Source: Bacillota bacterium (lineage in GTDB: Bacteria; Bacillota; Clostridia; DSM-8532). From it: DNA of 12,102 nucleotides. Below, in pieces: positions 1 to 6,200 of the stretch. Position numbers and translations under genes: made by a program. The stretch spans positions 1-12,102 of the forward strand of contig JAEWSN010000068.1 of NCBI GenBank assembly GCA_023459915.1, read 5' to 3'. Position 1 is the first letter of the stretch. Each line of letters begins with the position of its first letter. The notes below the pieces were generated by a model. The model had not been told where the DNA came from and did not search any database. It was given only the letters and a program-made list of their open reading frames with translations.

Positions 1-731
1 TCATCCATGTCATGGCTGGTCACCACGATGGTGGTCCCCTCTTCCCGGTTGATCCGTTTCAGGAAATCAATCATGTGGCGTTTGGCCAGCACATCAAGGC
101 CCAGCGTCGGCTCGTCGAGCAGAATCAGCCGCGGTTTGTGCAGCAGCAGCAGCCCCAAATCCGCCCGCATCCGTTGCCCCAGGCTCAGCTCCCGGGCAAA
201 GGTGTGCATCAGATCTCCCATGTCGAGCAGATCCACCACCTCAGCTTTTGTCCGTTCATAGGTCTCCTTCGGGATGTTCCATACGGTGGCCTTCCAATCA
301 AAGCTGGTTGCGACGGGATGATCCCACCACAACTCCGTCCGCTGGCCGAACAGCACGCCCAGCTGGCGCATCAGATCCACGCGGTGTTTGGCGGGATCCA
401 GCCCCAGGACGGACACACTGCCGGCCGAGGGCTGCAGAATGCCGCTGAGCAGCTTCAGCGTGGTGCTTTTGCCGGCGCCGTTGGCACCGGCATAGGCAAC
501 GAACGCGCCGGGCCCGATGTCCAGGGACACGTTGTCCAGCGCGGTGACCACCTTTTTTTGCGGGTGCAGCAGGTTCTTGAGGATGTCCCGCGCCTTGCCG
601 GAACGTTGCCACTGTACGTATTCCTTGGTAACCGAACGCATGGTGATGGCGGGCGCCGGATTCTCTTTTACCGCCACGGTCTTACCGTCGGTGCGCGTGT
701 TCGCTGTATCGTTGTGATCCAAATTTTGCAT
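1..731 (-). CDS. ABC exporter ATP-binding protein, COG4586-like (3' end cut by window)
   Basis: This is the nucleotide-binding subunit that should power export through the two membrane proteins encoded just upstream. The 243 visible residues hold the main ATPase motifs: Walker A GANGAGKST near residues 83-91, signature LSLGQ near 182-186, Walker B LILLDEP near 202-208 and the switch-histidine segment TSHDMDD at the edge. The stretch FGQRTELWWD, just after the Q-loop region, is typical of the COG4586 group. The C-terminal part lies outside the window. I chose the ATG at 731 because AGGAAAGG sits 10-11 nt upstream. An in-frame ATG at 641 would begin at the usual ABC N-terminus (MRSVTKEY) but has only a weak RBS. 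With the 731 start the first 50 nt overlap the permease gene, giving a polar 30-residue N-terminal extension. Family assignment is good; the transported substrate is unknown. Confidence 0.93.
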   Translation of the reverse strand, partial: MQNLDHNDTANTRTDGKTVAVKENPAPAITMRSVTKEYVQWQRSGKARDILKNLLHPQKKVVTALDNVSLDIGPGAFVAYAGANGAGKSTTLKLLSGILQPSAGSVSVLGLDPAKHRVDLMRQLGVLFGQRTELWWDHPVATSFDWKATVWNIPKETYERTKAEVVDLLDMGDLMHTFARELSLGQRMRADLGLLLLHKPRLILLDEPTLGLDVLAKRHMIDFLKRINREEGTTIVVTSHDMD

Positions 732-1515
732 AATGACGCAATCCTTTCCTGAATACAATGGTGGCGACCGTGCCGAACCCCAGGGCGACAGCGGTCAGAA
801 AAAAGATGGACAGTCCGGCAGCCGGGAGTCCGAGCAGCCGGGACGCCGGCAGCCATGCCACAAGCCCGGCTGGCAGAATGGTGCAATACAACAGCTGCAG
901 GGACTCGGAGAGCCCGCCCAGCGGAAAACGCTTGGTGGCGTCAAAGAACCCGACAGCAGACGAGGAGACTTCTTCCGCCGCGACCGGCGCGTAAAAGGCA
1001 GAGGATCCGATGATGTACGAAAAAGAGAGGATAACGGCCAGCGAGGCCAGCAAACTGCCACACATGACGGGTATCCATAAGAGGTTTGCCGACATGCCCA
1101 GGCGGGCTGCAGCCGTGGCTGTGACCGCGATACCGCCGATCAGCACACTGCTGCCGGTGAAGGGGATAAACCCGCCTGCAAACAACTGAATCGGCAGGGG
1201 AACCGGCTGGATGAGCATGTGATCAAATTGTCCCCGACCGATGATCCGGCTGATCGTGCCGGTATTCGTCATGCCGAAAAACAGCATGAACAGGCCGTCG
1301 ATGCAGGTCGCGTAACCAAGCATGAACAGCACCTGGGCTTCCGACATGCCCCCGATACCCCCGAAGCGCGCGGACAGCAGCACGATGCCGGCAATTCCCG
1401 ACGCGGTGCCGATGAGATCGGTGAACATCACCAGCAGGCAGTTCCGGGTATCCCGCAACAGCCACATCATGTCCATACGCGCGGACAAGTACAGCAAGCG
1501 AAAGAATAGTTTCAC
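682..1515 (-). CDS. ABC-2 type permease, COG3694-like
   Basis: This is a second membrane subunit of the exporter, 277 residues. It shows about six hydrophobic segments (approximately 26-48, 62-82, 108-135, 145-171, 207-226, 231-255). After the second segment comes GRGQFDHMLIQPVPLP (93-108), which resembles the G.xDxxLxRP pattern of COG3694 permeases. The N-terminus is positive and cytoplasmic in character. The start is a GTG at 1515 in the string TAATGTG, where the stop of the previous permease lies immediately upstream; GGTGGG just before it can serve as a ribosome site. Upstream in-frame codons lie within the preceding gene and do not read like this family. The 3' end overlaps the ATPase gene by 50 nt in another frame, so the three genes are probably translationally coupled. 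What it exports cannot be read from the sequence. Confidence 0.85.
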   Translation of the reverse strand: MKLFFRLLYLSARMDMMWLLRDTRNCLLVMFTDLIGTASGIAGIVLLSARFGGIGGMSEAQVLFMLGYATCIDGLFMLFFGMTNTGTISRIIGRGQFDHMLIQPVPLPIQLFAGGFIPFTGSSVLIGGIAVTATAAARLGMSANLLWIPVMCGSLLASLAVILSFSYIIGSSAFYAPVAAEEVSSSAVGFFDATKRFPLGGLSESLQLLYCTILPAGLVAWLPASRLLGLPAAGLSIFFLTAVALGFGTVATIVFRKGLRHYAKFGSQRYSEHAHRR

Positions 1516-1516
1516 A

Positions 1517-2362
1517 TTACCCACCGTACGCCACCATCCTTTCCTCGCTCCGCCGCCAGACCCACAGGGCGAACGGCCAGAGCACAACGTTCCATCCCGC
1601 CTGCAGCAACAATGTCCGGAGCGGATCACCCATGCCGGTAAACATCGTCAGCGGCGCGCTCGCCAATGAGCCAAAGGGCAACAGTTCCAGCACGTTTCCC
1701 AACCCCCAGGGCAACAGCCGAAAAGGGATTAGGGCGCCGGAGAAGAGTGTGAAGAACGCGTTGCGGATATACAGCGCCATCCACCCCGCGTTGGGGATGT
1801 ACAGTGCCAGCGCTGCAAACAGCAAATCCATCGCGAAGCCGAGCCCGATGGCCAGGGCAAGACTCAGCAGGAAATACAGGCCTGCGGCAATACTGACCGG
1901 TCGCAGCTGGACGCCAATCGGTCCGGCCAGGATCCACATGGGCAGGGAAAAGAACAGCAGATGGGGAATCCAGCGTCCCATGGTTTCTGCCGTCAACTGT
2001 CCCACAATACCCAGTGGACGGGTATATCGGTTTGCGAGGGTTCCCTCCCAAAAAGCGGTGGAGGCGGGGGAAACGATGTTGAGCTGCTCGGACAGTATGG
2101 CGGACAACAGGATATAGGTCAGCACCTGTTCCGGGGCCAGTCCCTCCGTGTCGGCGCCGTCCGCAAGCAGGGCGCGCCAGACGCTGAGCAGCACAAGGGT
2201 GGAGATGGCGCGAAGCAGCCAGTTGCCGAGGGTGTAGAAAATACCGCCGCTGAAGGTCTGCGTGGCGCAGAGCCGGCCGGTGCCCACATAGGCGCGCAAT
2301 TGCCGGAACAGGAGTGTGCCGCCTGACGGCGCGGGTGGAGGGGAGGTTGTCTGTATTGTCAT
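1517..2362 (-). CDS. ABC-2 type permease, COG4587-like, first gene of the operon
   Basis: This 281-residue integral membrane protein pairs with the following permease to form the channel of an exporter. Hydrophobic segments occur near residues 38-62, 80-97, 132-151, 156-189, 196-214 and 255-270. The segment LPFGSLASAPLTMFTGMGD (228-246) matches the loop before the last helix in COG4587/COG3694 proteins. The ATG at 2362 was chosen because AAGGAG lies 7 nt upstream. An in-frame ATG at 2386 would add only eight residues and would put that RBS inside the gene. The N-terminus is Pro/Ser rich and presumably cytoplasmic. The stop codon overlaps the ATG of TAATGTG, and the next gene begins there. The order permease-permease-ATPase is the reverse of the ATPase-first order I would expect for this family. 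Confidence 0.87.
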   Translation of the reverse strand: MTIQTTSPPPAPSGGTLLFRQLRAYVGTGRLCATQTFSGGIFYTLGNWLLRAISTLVLLSVWRALLADGADTEGLAPEQVLTYILLSAILSEQLNIVSPASTAFWEGTLANRYTRPLGIVGQLTAETMGRWIPHLLFFSLPMWILAGPIGVQLRPVSIAAGLYFLLSLALAIGLGFAMDLLFAALALYIPNAGWMALYIRNAFFTLFSGALIPFRLLPWGLGNVLELLPFGSLASAPLTMFTGMGDPLRTLLLQAGWNVVLWPFALWVWRRSEERMVAYGG

Positions 2363-2420
2363 AGCGAATCTCCTTGCATGCTTCAATGTTGCTTCCAGAC
2401 CTTTGTGGTCGATGCCCTGT

Positions 2421-2472
2421 GTCGACGAACGGCGGTTGCCGTTTCGTGTTGCTATACAGGAGGTCGACGAAC
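2421..2472. repeat. 10-bp direct repeat GTCGACGAAC, possible operator
   Basis: GTCGACGAAC occurs at 2421-2430 and again at 2463-2472, exactly 42 bp apart, about four helical turns. One copy lies between the -35 and -10 elements of the candidate exporter promoter, the other just downstream of the expected transcription start. A short dyad (CGAACGGC / GCCGTTTCG with one bulged base, 2426-2446) overlaps the second copy. That is what a pair of operator half-sites would look like, but no regulator gene is adjacent and the function is inferred. Confidence 0.45.
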
Positions 2473-2480
2473 AGGATCAA
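2451..2480 (-). promoter_or_regulatory. Candidate sigma-A promoter of the ABC exporter operon
   Basis: On the minus strand TTGATC (2480-2475) and TATAGC (2456-2451) are separated by 18 bp. Each matches four of six consensus bases, so this is a moderate promoter. It lies downstream of the terminator at 2497-2527 and about 90-100 bp before the first permease start. That is the right place for independent transcription of the exporter operon. Confidence 0.4.
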
Positions 2481-2486
2481 CAGGAC

Positions 2487-2500
2487 TGAAAGCGATAAAA
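2487..2500 (+). promoter_or_regulatory. cre-like site (CcpA operator candidate)
   Basis: TGAAAGCGATAAAA matches the Bacillota catabolite-responsive element consensus TGWAANCGNTNWCA at 13 of 14 positions; only the C before the last A is missing. It lies directly upstream of the candidate -35 of the exporter promoter and overlaps the U-tract of the preceding terminator. The overlap with the terminator means part of the match could be coincidental. Confidence 0.35.
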
Positions 2501-2527
2501 ACCCGGTTCGGCAATCGCCGAACCGGG
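2497..2527 (-). terminator. Rho-independent terminator after the small ORF
   Basis: Read on the minus strand, a perfect 11-bp stem CCCGGTTCGGC / GCCGAACCGGG closes a four-base loop and is followed by TTTTT. It lies about 38 bp after the stop of the 76-codon frame and about 135 bp before the first exporter gene. It therefore either ends the small upstream unit or acts as an attenuator for readthrough into the exporter operon. A nearby CCCGGTT (2583-2577, minus strand) could pair with the same 3' arm. Confidence 0.82.
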
Positions 2528-2565
2528 CCGGATGCAGCAGGAGAAGTAATCCCATGAGGGGACTC

Positions 2566-2796
2566 TCAGCGCGCGAAACCGGGGGAAGCGGACGATGCCG
2601 GGTATCCGGAAAGTGAAAAAAGGACAGATCTCTCCCGTGAAATGGCGCCACAGCCATTTTTGTGGAAAAAACCGGCATGCAGGACACGCGCAGGGACTGC
2701 GTAATTGTCGAGTCGCGCCATCCTGCGAATACGCGAAGCGTGTTGCAGGGTTATCTGGGAAGCGTGCCAGACAATGTCATCTCCAGTTATTCTCAT
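2566..2796 (-). CDS. Unrecognised 76-residue ORF with strong promoter and RBS
   Basis: I do not recognise this protein. The case for it rests on the signals around it: AAAGGAGG seven bases before the ATG at 2796, a 17-bp-spaced promoter upstream, and a rho-independent terminator soon after the stop. The peptide begins MRITGDDIVWHASQ. It is basic in the middle (SRIRRMARLDN), has a single cysteine in FFHKNGCG near residue 49, and ends in a Ser/Pro/Gly/Ala-rich tail. There is no signal peptide, membrane segment or known domain. The composition is not strongly protein-like and the DNA holds two hairpins, so it may instead be a leader RNA, with the ORF partly accidental or a leader peptide. Its position 5' of an exporter operon allows an export-cargo or attenuation role, but neither is shown. 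Confidence 0.45.
   Translation of the reverse strand: MRITGDDIVWHASQITLQHASRIRRMARLDNYAVPARVLHAGFFHKNGCGAISRERSVLFSLSGYPASSASPGFAR
2640..2659 (-). repeat. Perfect 7-bp hairpin inside the small transcription unit
   Basis: AAATGGC and GCCATTT flank a six-base loop, giving a stable hairpin in the RNA read leftward from the promoter at 2857-2885. It lies within the coding frame of the small ORF and supports the alternative view that this stretch works as structured leader RNA. Confidence 0.4.
2722..2749 (-). repeat. Bulged hairpin inside the small transcription unit
   Basis: CCTGC (2722-2726) pairs with GCAGG (2745-2749), and an inner ACGC/GCGT pair closes a three-base loop. A single bulge and, on the minus strand, one mismatch interrupt the stem. 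With the hairpin at 2640-2659 and the terminator at 2497-2527 it makes three ordered stems in about 250 nt of predicted transcript. Confidence 0.35.
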
Positions 2797-2803
2797 CGTT
2801 CCA

Positions 2804-2811
2804 CCTCCTTT
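2804..2811 (-). promoter_or_regulatory. Strong Shine-Dalgarno of the small ORF
   Basis: The minus strand reads AAAGGAGG, then TGGAACG, then ATG at 2796. This nearly perfect anti-16S match with seven-base spacing is the best single argument that the downstream frame is translated, and it fixes its start against the in-frame ATG codons further upstream. Confidence 0.7.
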
Positions 2812-2856
2812 CCGGGGATACACACATTCAGAAGTAAAGCGAATGGTGCTGCCAAT

Positions 2857-2885
2857 AGAATAAACCATGGGGTTGGGCAGGTCAA
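2857..2885 (-). promoter_or_regulatory. Candidate sigma-A promoter of the small unit
   Basis: On the minus strand TTGACC (2885-2880) and TATTCT (2862-2857) are separated by 17 bp, matching five and four of six consensus bases. The predicted start near 2850 leaves a 5' leader of about 50 nt before the ATG at 2796 and an RNA of roughly 350 nt up to the terminator. Confidence 0.55.
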
Positions 2886-3050
2886 TCGTCAGTTTGGATA
2901 TAGGTAAGTGTGGGTGAGCCAATAAGGCCATGTGCTTCCAAATAAGGGGGACTGCCACAAATAGAGGAGATAGAACATAAAATCACTGACATTTTCCGGA
3001 AGCCAACTGTACTCGCTCGAGATGGTTGATGTCATAAAGTGGTGTTATCC
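2886..3050. other. Intergenic DNA between divergent units, mostly unassigned
   Basis: This stretch separates the leftward small unit from the rightward glycosidase gene and should hold the glycosidase promoter. I find only weak candidates: TAAAAT near 2978 with no good -35, and CTGACA at 2985-2990 with no good -10. A specialised or activator-dependent promoter is possible. No RNA gene or further reading frame stands out. Confidence 0.4.
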
Positions 3051-3069
3051 CCGCACGCATCGCGTGCGG
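3051..3069 (+). repeat. 5' UTR hairpin before the glycosidase RBS
   Basis: CCGCACGC and GCGTGCGG form a perfect 8-bp stem around the loop ATC. It ends nine bases before the AAGGAGG ribosome site (3079-3085). A GC-rich stem here may protect the mRNA 5' end or tune access to the RBS. There is no T-tract, so it is not an intrinsic terminator. Confidence 0.5.
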
Positions 3070-3092
3070 AAAGAAGAGAAGGAGGACAAAAC

Positions 3093-6092
3093 ATGTTGAC
3101 CTCGAGGAATCTCAGAAGAACAGTATCTTTTCTGCTGATGGCTGCGATACTGGTGCTTAATTTGCCAGTGAGCCATGCAGCCGAAACCATTCTTTCGTCA
3201 CTCTCGGTGAACACCTCTTCTCCCCGGGAATTCGAGATGGTTGAAGTAGCATTCAACCTAAGCGAAACCTATGACAATCCATTTGACCCGACGGAAGTCG
3301 ATGTGCGTGCATCCTTTCTTACGCCATCCGGACAAACGGAGGTGGTTCCCGGATTCTATAAACAGCACACCTCACCAAACTGGGCCGTGCGATATACGCC
3401 CAGAGAGACCGGAACACATCAGTTCGTTATTCAGGTGACGGATCTCAATGGCGTGATGCAGTCGTCTGTGATGAGTTTTGTCGCAAACGCTGCTTCTGAG
3501 GGACGGGGATTCATGACGGTCAAAAACAACAGAATCCTGGACAGCCATGGCAAGCAGATTGTACTGACTGGGACAAACTATGCATGGAGTGTGAGTACTT
3601 CCCGGCACATCAGGGATGCGATGCCATTGTATAAAGCGTCAGACATGAATATGATGCGGGTTTGGCAGAGTTGTTGGTGGGACAATTACGCGCTGGAGTA
3701 CGGAGAAGGCATCTCCACCTGGCAACAGGGCATCTTCATGGAATATGAGGGCATTGGGCGTTACAATTTAGAGAATGCGGCAAGGATGGATCAAACATTT
3801 GAGGCCGCAGAGGACAATGACATCTGGATTATGCTGACGCTGAACAGCTTTGGTGATTTCTACTACGACTGGGAGTATCATGCCTACAACACGGAGAATG
3901 GTGGTCCATGTTATTGGTCCAACAACGATACGGATTTCTGGACCAATCCTGTTGCGATTGAATACCAAAAGCGCCTGTTGCGCTACAACTTCGCGCGTTA
4001 TGGATACAGCGCATCTCTTGGGATGCTTGAATATTGGAATGAGATGGACAACAGGGTCAATACGTCTGACGCAAATCGTGTGGCCTGGCATGCGGAGATG
4101 GATGCTTTCTGGAAGTCTTGGGACTTCTATCAGCGGCCAACCACCACAAGCTTTGCCTGGATGGATCACGATAATCAGTCACATCAAATGTCATGGCACA
4201 ATCTGGACATGCTGGATGTGGGGAACTTCCATCGCTATCTTGACGCAACAGCCTCAACAGACGCATGGCTCCAAAATACAAGCTATCTGAAAGAAATCAT
4301 GAACAACAAACCCATATTCTGCGGTGAATACGGAGTAGTGGGTACCAACACGCCACCTCTTGGCTTCGTCCATGATGGTACATGGTATCCCTTCTTTCTT
4401 GCAGGTGCGGCAGGAGCGGGGATGACGTGGGTCGTGCAGGACAATGGAACGCCACCCGCGTATTTCGATATTCCAGCCGAATATCGCGCGATCTATTCGA
4501 GACTGGCTGGCTTTATTCGCCCAGAAGAAGCCTATCTGCCTGATATGAACCACTTTTATCAGGATCAACAGGCGTTTGGCACGCGGGTGGGAGGATACCG
4601 GACGGGGAACCGCGTGGTGCTTTTGATCAATGATCCACAGTCTCCCTATGATGCGACAACACCTCGAGTTATCAGCGGCATGCAGTATCAACTCGAAGGG
4701 ATGACGGACGGCGACTACACGGTGAGTTTCTATAACACGCACACCGGTGCGTATATCGCTGTGAATGGCGTTCAGTCGAGTAATGGGACTCTGACACTTT
4801 CTATCCCTGATTTTTCAAGGGATATTGCGGTAAAAATAACGGATGAGCTAATCATCCCGGACACGGAAGCGCCTGTCATGCCAACGAATTTGAAAGCTGC
4901 AGGCATTTCACATGAAAAACTTATGCTTTCCTGGACTGCGTCTTCGGACAACGTGGCAGTTCTTGGATATGATGTATACGTCAATGGCTCATACAAGACA
5001 ACTTCAGCATCGAATAGTATTGAGGTAACCGGATTGGACCCGAATACGGTGTATGCCTTCACAGTTATTGCTGTGGATGCGGCAGGAAATCAGTCGGTCC
5101 CGAGTGAAGATCTGCAGGTAACAACATTAACCGCACCTGTGGTTCCAGTTGTTCTTACCCCAGTTGCCTTGACAGGAAGTGCAAATGTCGATCCAGTATA
5201 TCCAGTATCCAACCTGACTGACGGAACCAGTGCCGTTTGGTACACCATCTGGAACAGTTCTTCAATGGATGATGGGTGGGTTTTGTTTGAATTCGATGGT
5301 CTGTATGATTTCTCCTCGCTGCGCTACCAGACCAGTCAGAGTGGATGGGCAGGCAATGTTGACATTCAAGTGTCGGAGGACGGCATTCAATTCACTAATG
5401 TGGCAACTGCTGTTGATATGGGATCCTGGGGAACTAAAACCATTGAGTTGAACGGCGTGGGTCGATTTGTTCGTCTGTATTTCCATAATGGAACAAAAGC
5501 GAAAGTGGGAGGGCAAAGCTTGATTGAACTTTGTGGCTCACCCAATCTCGGTGATATCACAGCCCCTTCCACACCGATAAATCTTTCTGTTGTATCCTCT
5601 ACAGAAACAGAAATCACCGTTTCATGGGATGAATCCACTGACGATACCGAAGTCGCGGGTTATCGGGTTTACCTTGATGGGGATCTCATTTCAACGACAA
5701 CACAGACGCTGCATATCTTGACCGGGTTACAGGCTGAATCGCTGTATCAGGTTACGGTTGAGGCGTTTGATGATGCGGGAAACATCTCGGAAATGAGCAT
5801 GGCGTTGCAGGTGCAGACAGATGCCCCGGAAGCCTCATCACCAAAAGGGCTTCGGGCGACAAAGGTAAAAAAGCATGAAATTCGGCTTGCCTGGGATATG
5901 ACAGCAGATGAGGGGATGATTGCCTATCTTTTGTTTAGAAACGACAGGCCGATTGCGTTGTGTTTTGATACGGGGTACAAGGATGCCAAACTGGATGCAA
6001 ACACGACGTATTCCTATCGGTTGATCGGCATAAATAGTATGGGTGAGTTCACACCTTCAAGTGAGACACTTGTTGTGACTTCAAACAAATAG
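3093..6092 (+). CDS. Secreted multidomain glycoside hydrolase (clan GH-A) with DUF5060, FN3 and CBM32-like modules
   Basis: This is a 999-residue extracellular polysaccharide-degrading enzyme. The signal peptide covers residues 1 to about 30 (LRR, a hydrophobic core, cleavage near SHAA). Residues 32-138 resemble DUF5060, with NPFDPTEVDV, TPSGQ and VPGFY. The catalytic barrel spans about 140-475. Glu317 in YWNEMD is the likely acid/base and Glu412 in CGEYG the likely nucleophile, the two-glutamate arrangement of retaining clan GH-A enzymes. A beta-sandwich follows (about 476-586), then FN3 (590-680), an F5/8C or CBM32-like module (685-820), FN3 (822-910) and FN3 (911-999). No LPXTG or SLH anchor is seen, so it is probably released. 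The start was chosen by AAGGAGG seven bases before the ATG; the frame is open 54 nt further upstream but without a signal. The family (GH5-like or an unclassified GH-A family) and substrate are uncertain. G+C is lower than in the neighbours. Confidence 0.9.
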   Translation: MLTSRNLRRTVSFLLMAAILVLNLPVSHAAETILSSLSVNTSSPREFEMVEVAFNLSETYDNPFDPTEVDVRASFLTPSGQTEVVPGFYKQHTSPNWAVRYTPRETGTHQFVIQVTDLNGVMQSSVMSFVANAASEGRGFMTVKNNRILDSHGKQIVLTGTNYAWSVSTSRHIRDAMPLYKASDMNMMRVWQSCWWDNYALEYGEGISTWQQGIFMEYEGIGRYNLENAARMDQTFEAAEDNDIWIMLTLNSFGDFYYDWEYHAYNTENGGPCYWSNNDTDFWTNPVAIEYQKRLLRYNFARYGYSASLGMLEYWNEMDNRVNTSDANRVAWHAEMDAFWKSWDFYQRPTTTSFAWMDHDNQSHQMSWHNLDMLDVGNFHRYLDATASTDAWLQNTSYLKEIMNNKPIFCGEYGVVGTNTPPLGFVHDGTWYPFFLAGAAGAGMTWVVQDNGTPPAYFDIPAEYRAIYSRLAGFIRPEEAYLPDMNHFYQDQQAFGTRVGGYRTGNRVVLLINDPQSPYDATTPRVISGMQYQLEGMTDGDYTVSFYNTHTGAYIAVNGVQSSNGTLTLSIPDFSRDIAVKITDELIIPDTEAPVMPTNLKAAGISHEKLMLSWTASSDNVAVLGYDVYVNGSYKTTSASNSIEVTGLDPNTVYAFTVIAVDAAGNQSVPSEDLQVTTLTAPVVPVVLTPVALTGSANVDPVYPVSNLTDGTSAVWYTIWNSSSMDDGWVLFEFDGLYDFSSLRYQTSQSGWAGNVDIQVSEDGIQFTNVATAVDMGSWGTKTIELNGVGRFVRLYFHNGTKAKVGGQSLIELCGSPNLGDITAPSTPINLSVVSSTETEITVSWDESTDDTEVAGYRVYLDGDLISTTTQTLHILTGLQAESLYQVTVEAFDDAGNISEMSMALQVQTDAPEASSPKGLRATKVKKHEIRLAWDMTADEGMIAYLLFRNDRPIALCFDTGYKDAKLDANTTYSYRLIGINSMGEFTPSSETLVVTSNK

Positions 6093-6123
6093 TGTGTGAA
6101 TACAAGGAGGAGAGGGAATAACG

Positions 6124-6164
6124 CAAACATGTCAATCTGCTGACCAGTCAGGTTGACGTGTTTG
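6124..6164 (+). terminator. Long hairpin after the glycosidase gene
   Basis: CAAACATGTCAATCTG pairs with the region 6149-6164 as a 16-bp stem containing G-U wobbles in the plus-strand RNA, around a loop of about nine bases. No T-run follows directly, so alone it is a weak terminator. It may act as an mRNA 3'-end stabiliser in tandem with the stem at 6201-6241. The AAGGAGG at 6104-6110 between the stop codon and this stem serves no gene that I can see. Confidence 0.45.
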
Positions 6165-6173
6165 TCAGCACAA

Positions 6174-6187
6174 CATGCAGCTGCATG
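6174..6187. repeat. 14-bp perfect palindrome CATGCAGCTGCATG
   Basis: This perfect palindrome lies between the two long stems in the convergent intergenic region. It can form a small cruciform or hairpin in either transcript, or be a protein-binding site. A protein-binding role is not supported by any adjacent promoter. Confidence 0.5.
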
Positions 6188-6200
6188 AAAAAGCATGTGG

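Noticed and set aside
12..752. Plus-strand open frame of 246 codons across the left end
   Set aside because: It is antisense to the ABC ATPase, whose Walker A, signature and Walker B motifs are on the minus strand.
2560..2575. GCTGAGAG reminiscent of the TPP riboswitch motif
   Set aside because: The second conserved TPP segment (the ACCTGATCTGG-like part) does not follow on the minus strand, so a TPP riboswitch is not supported.
1626..2687. Minus-strand open frame of 353 codons spanning the control region and the first permease
   Set aside because: It runs in another frame through the permease and the terminator, lacks an RBS, and its product is rich in Arg, Pro and His as expected for an out-of-frame reading.
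2497..2860. The roughly 350-nt leftward transcript as tmRNA, RNase P RNA, SRP RNA or 6S RNA
   Set aside because: Size is in the range for some of these, but I see no tmRNA tag or CCA end, no RNase P or SRP core motifs and no 6S bubble arrangement.
3039..3092. Upstream start for the glycosidase at 3039
   Set aside because: The frame is open, but the segment reads through the 5' UTR hairpin and RBS and would hide the signal peptide. The ATG at 3093 has AAGGAGG at seven bases and a proper signal sequence.
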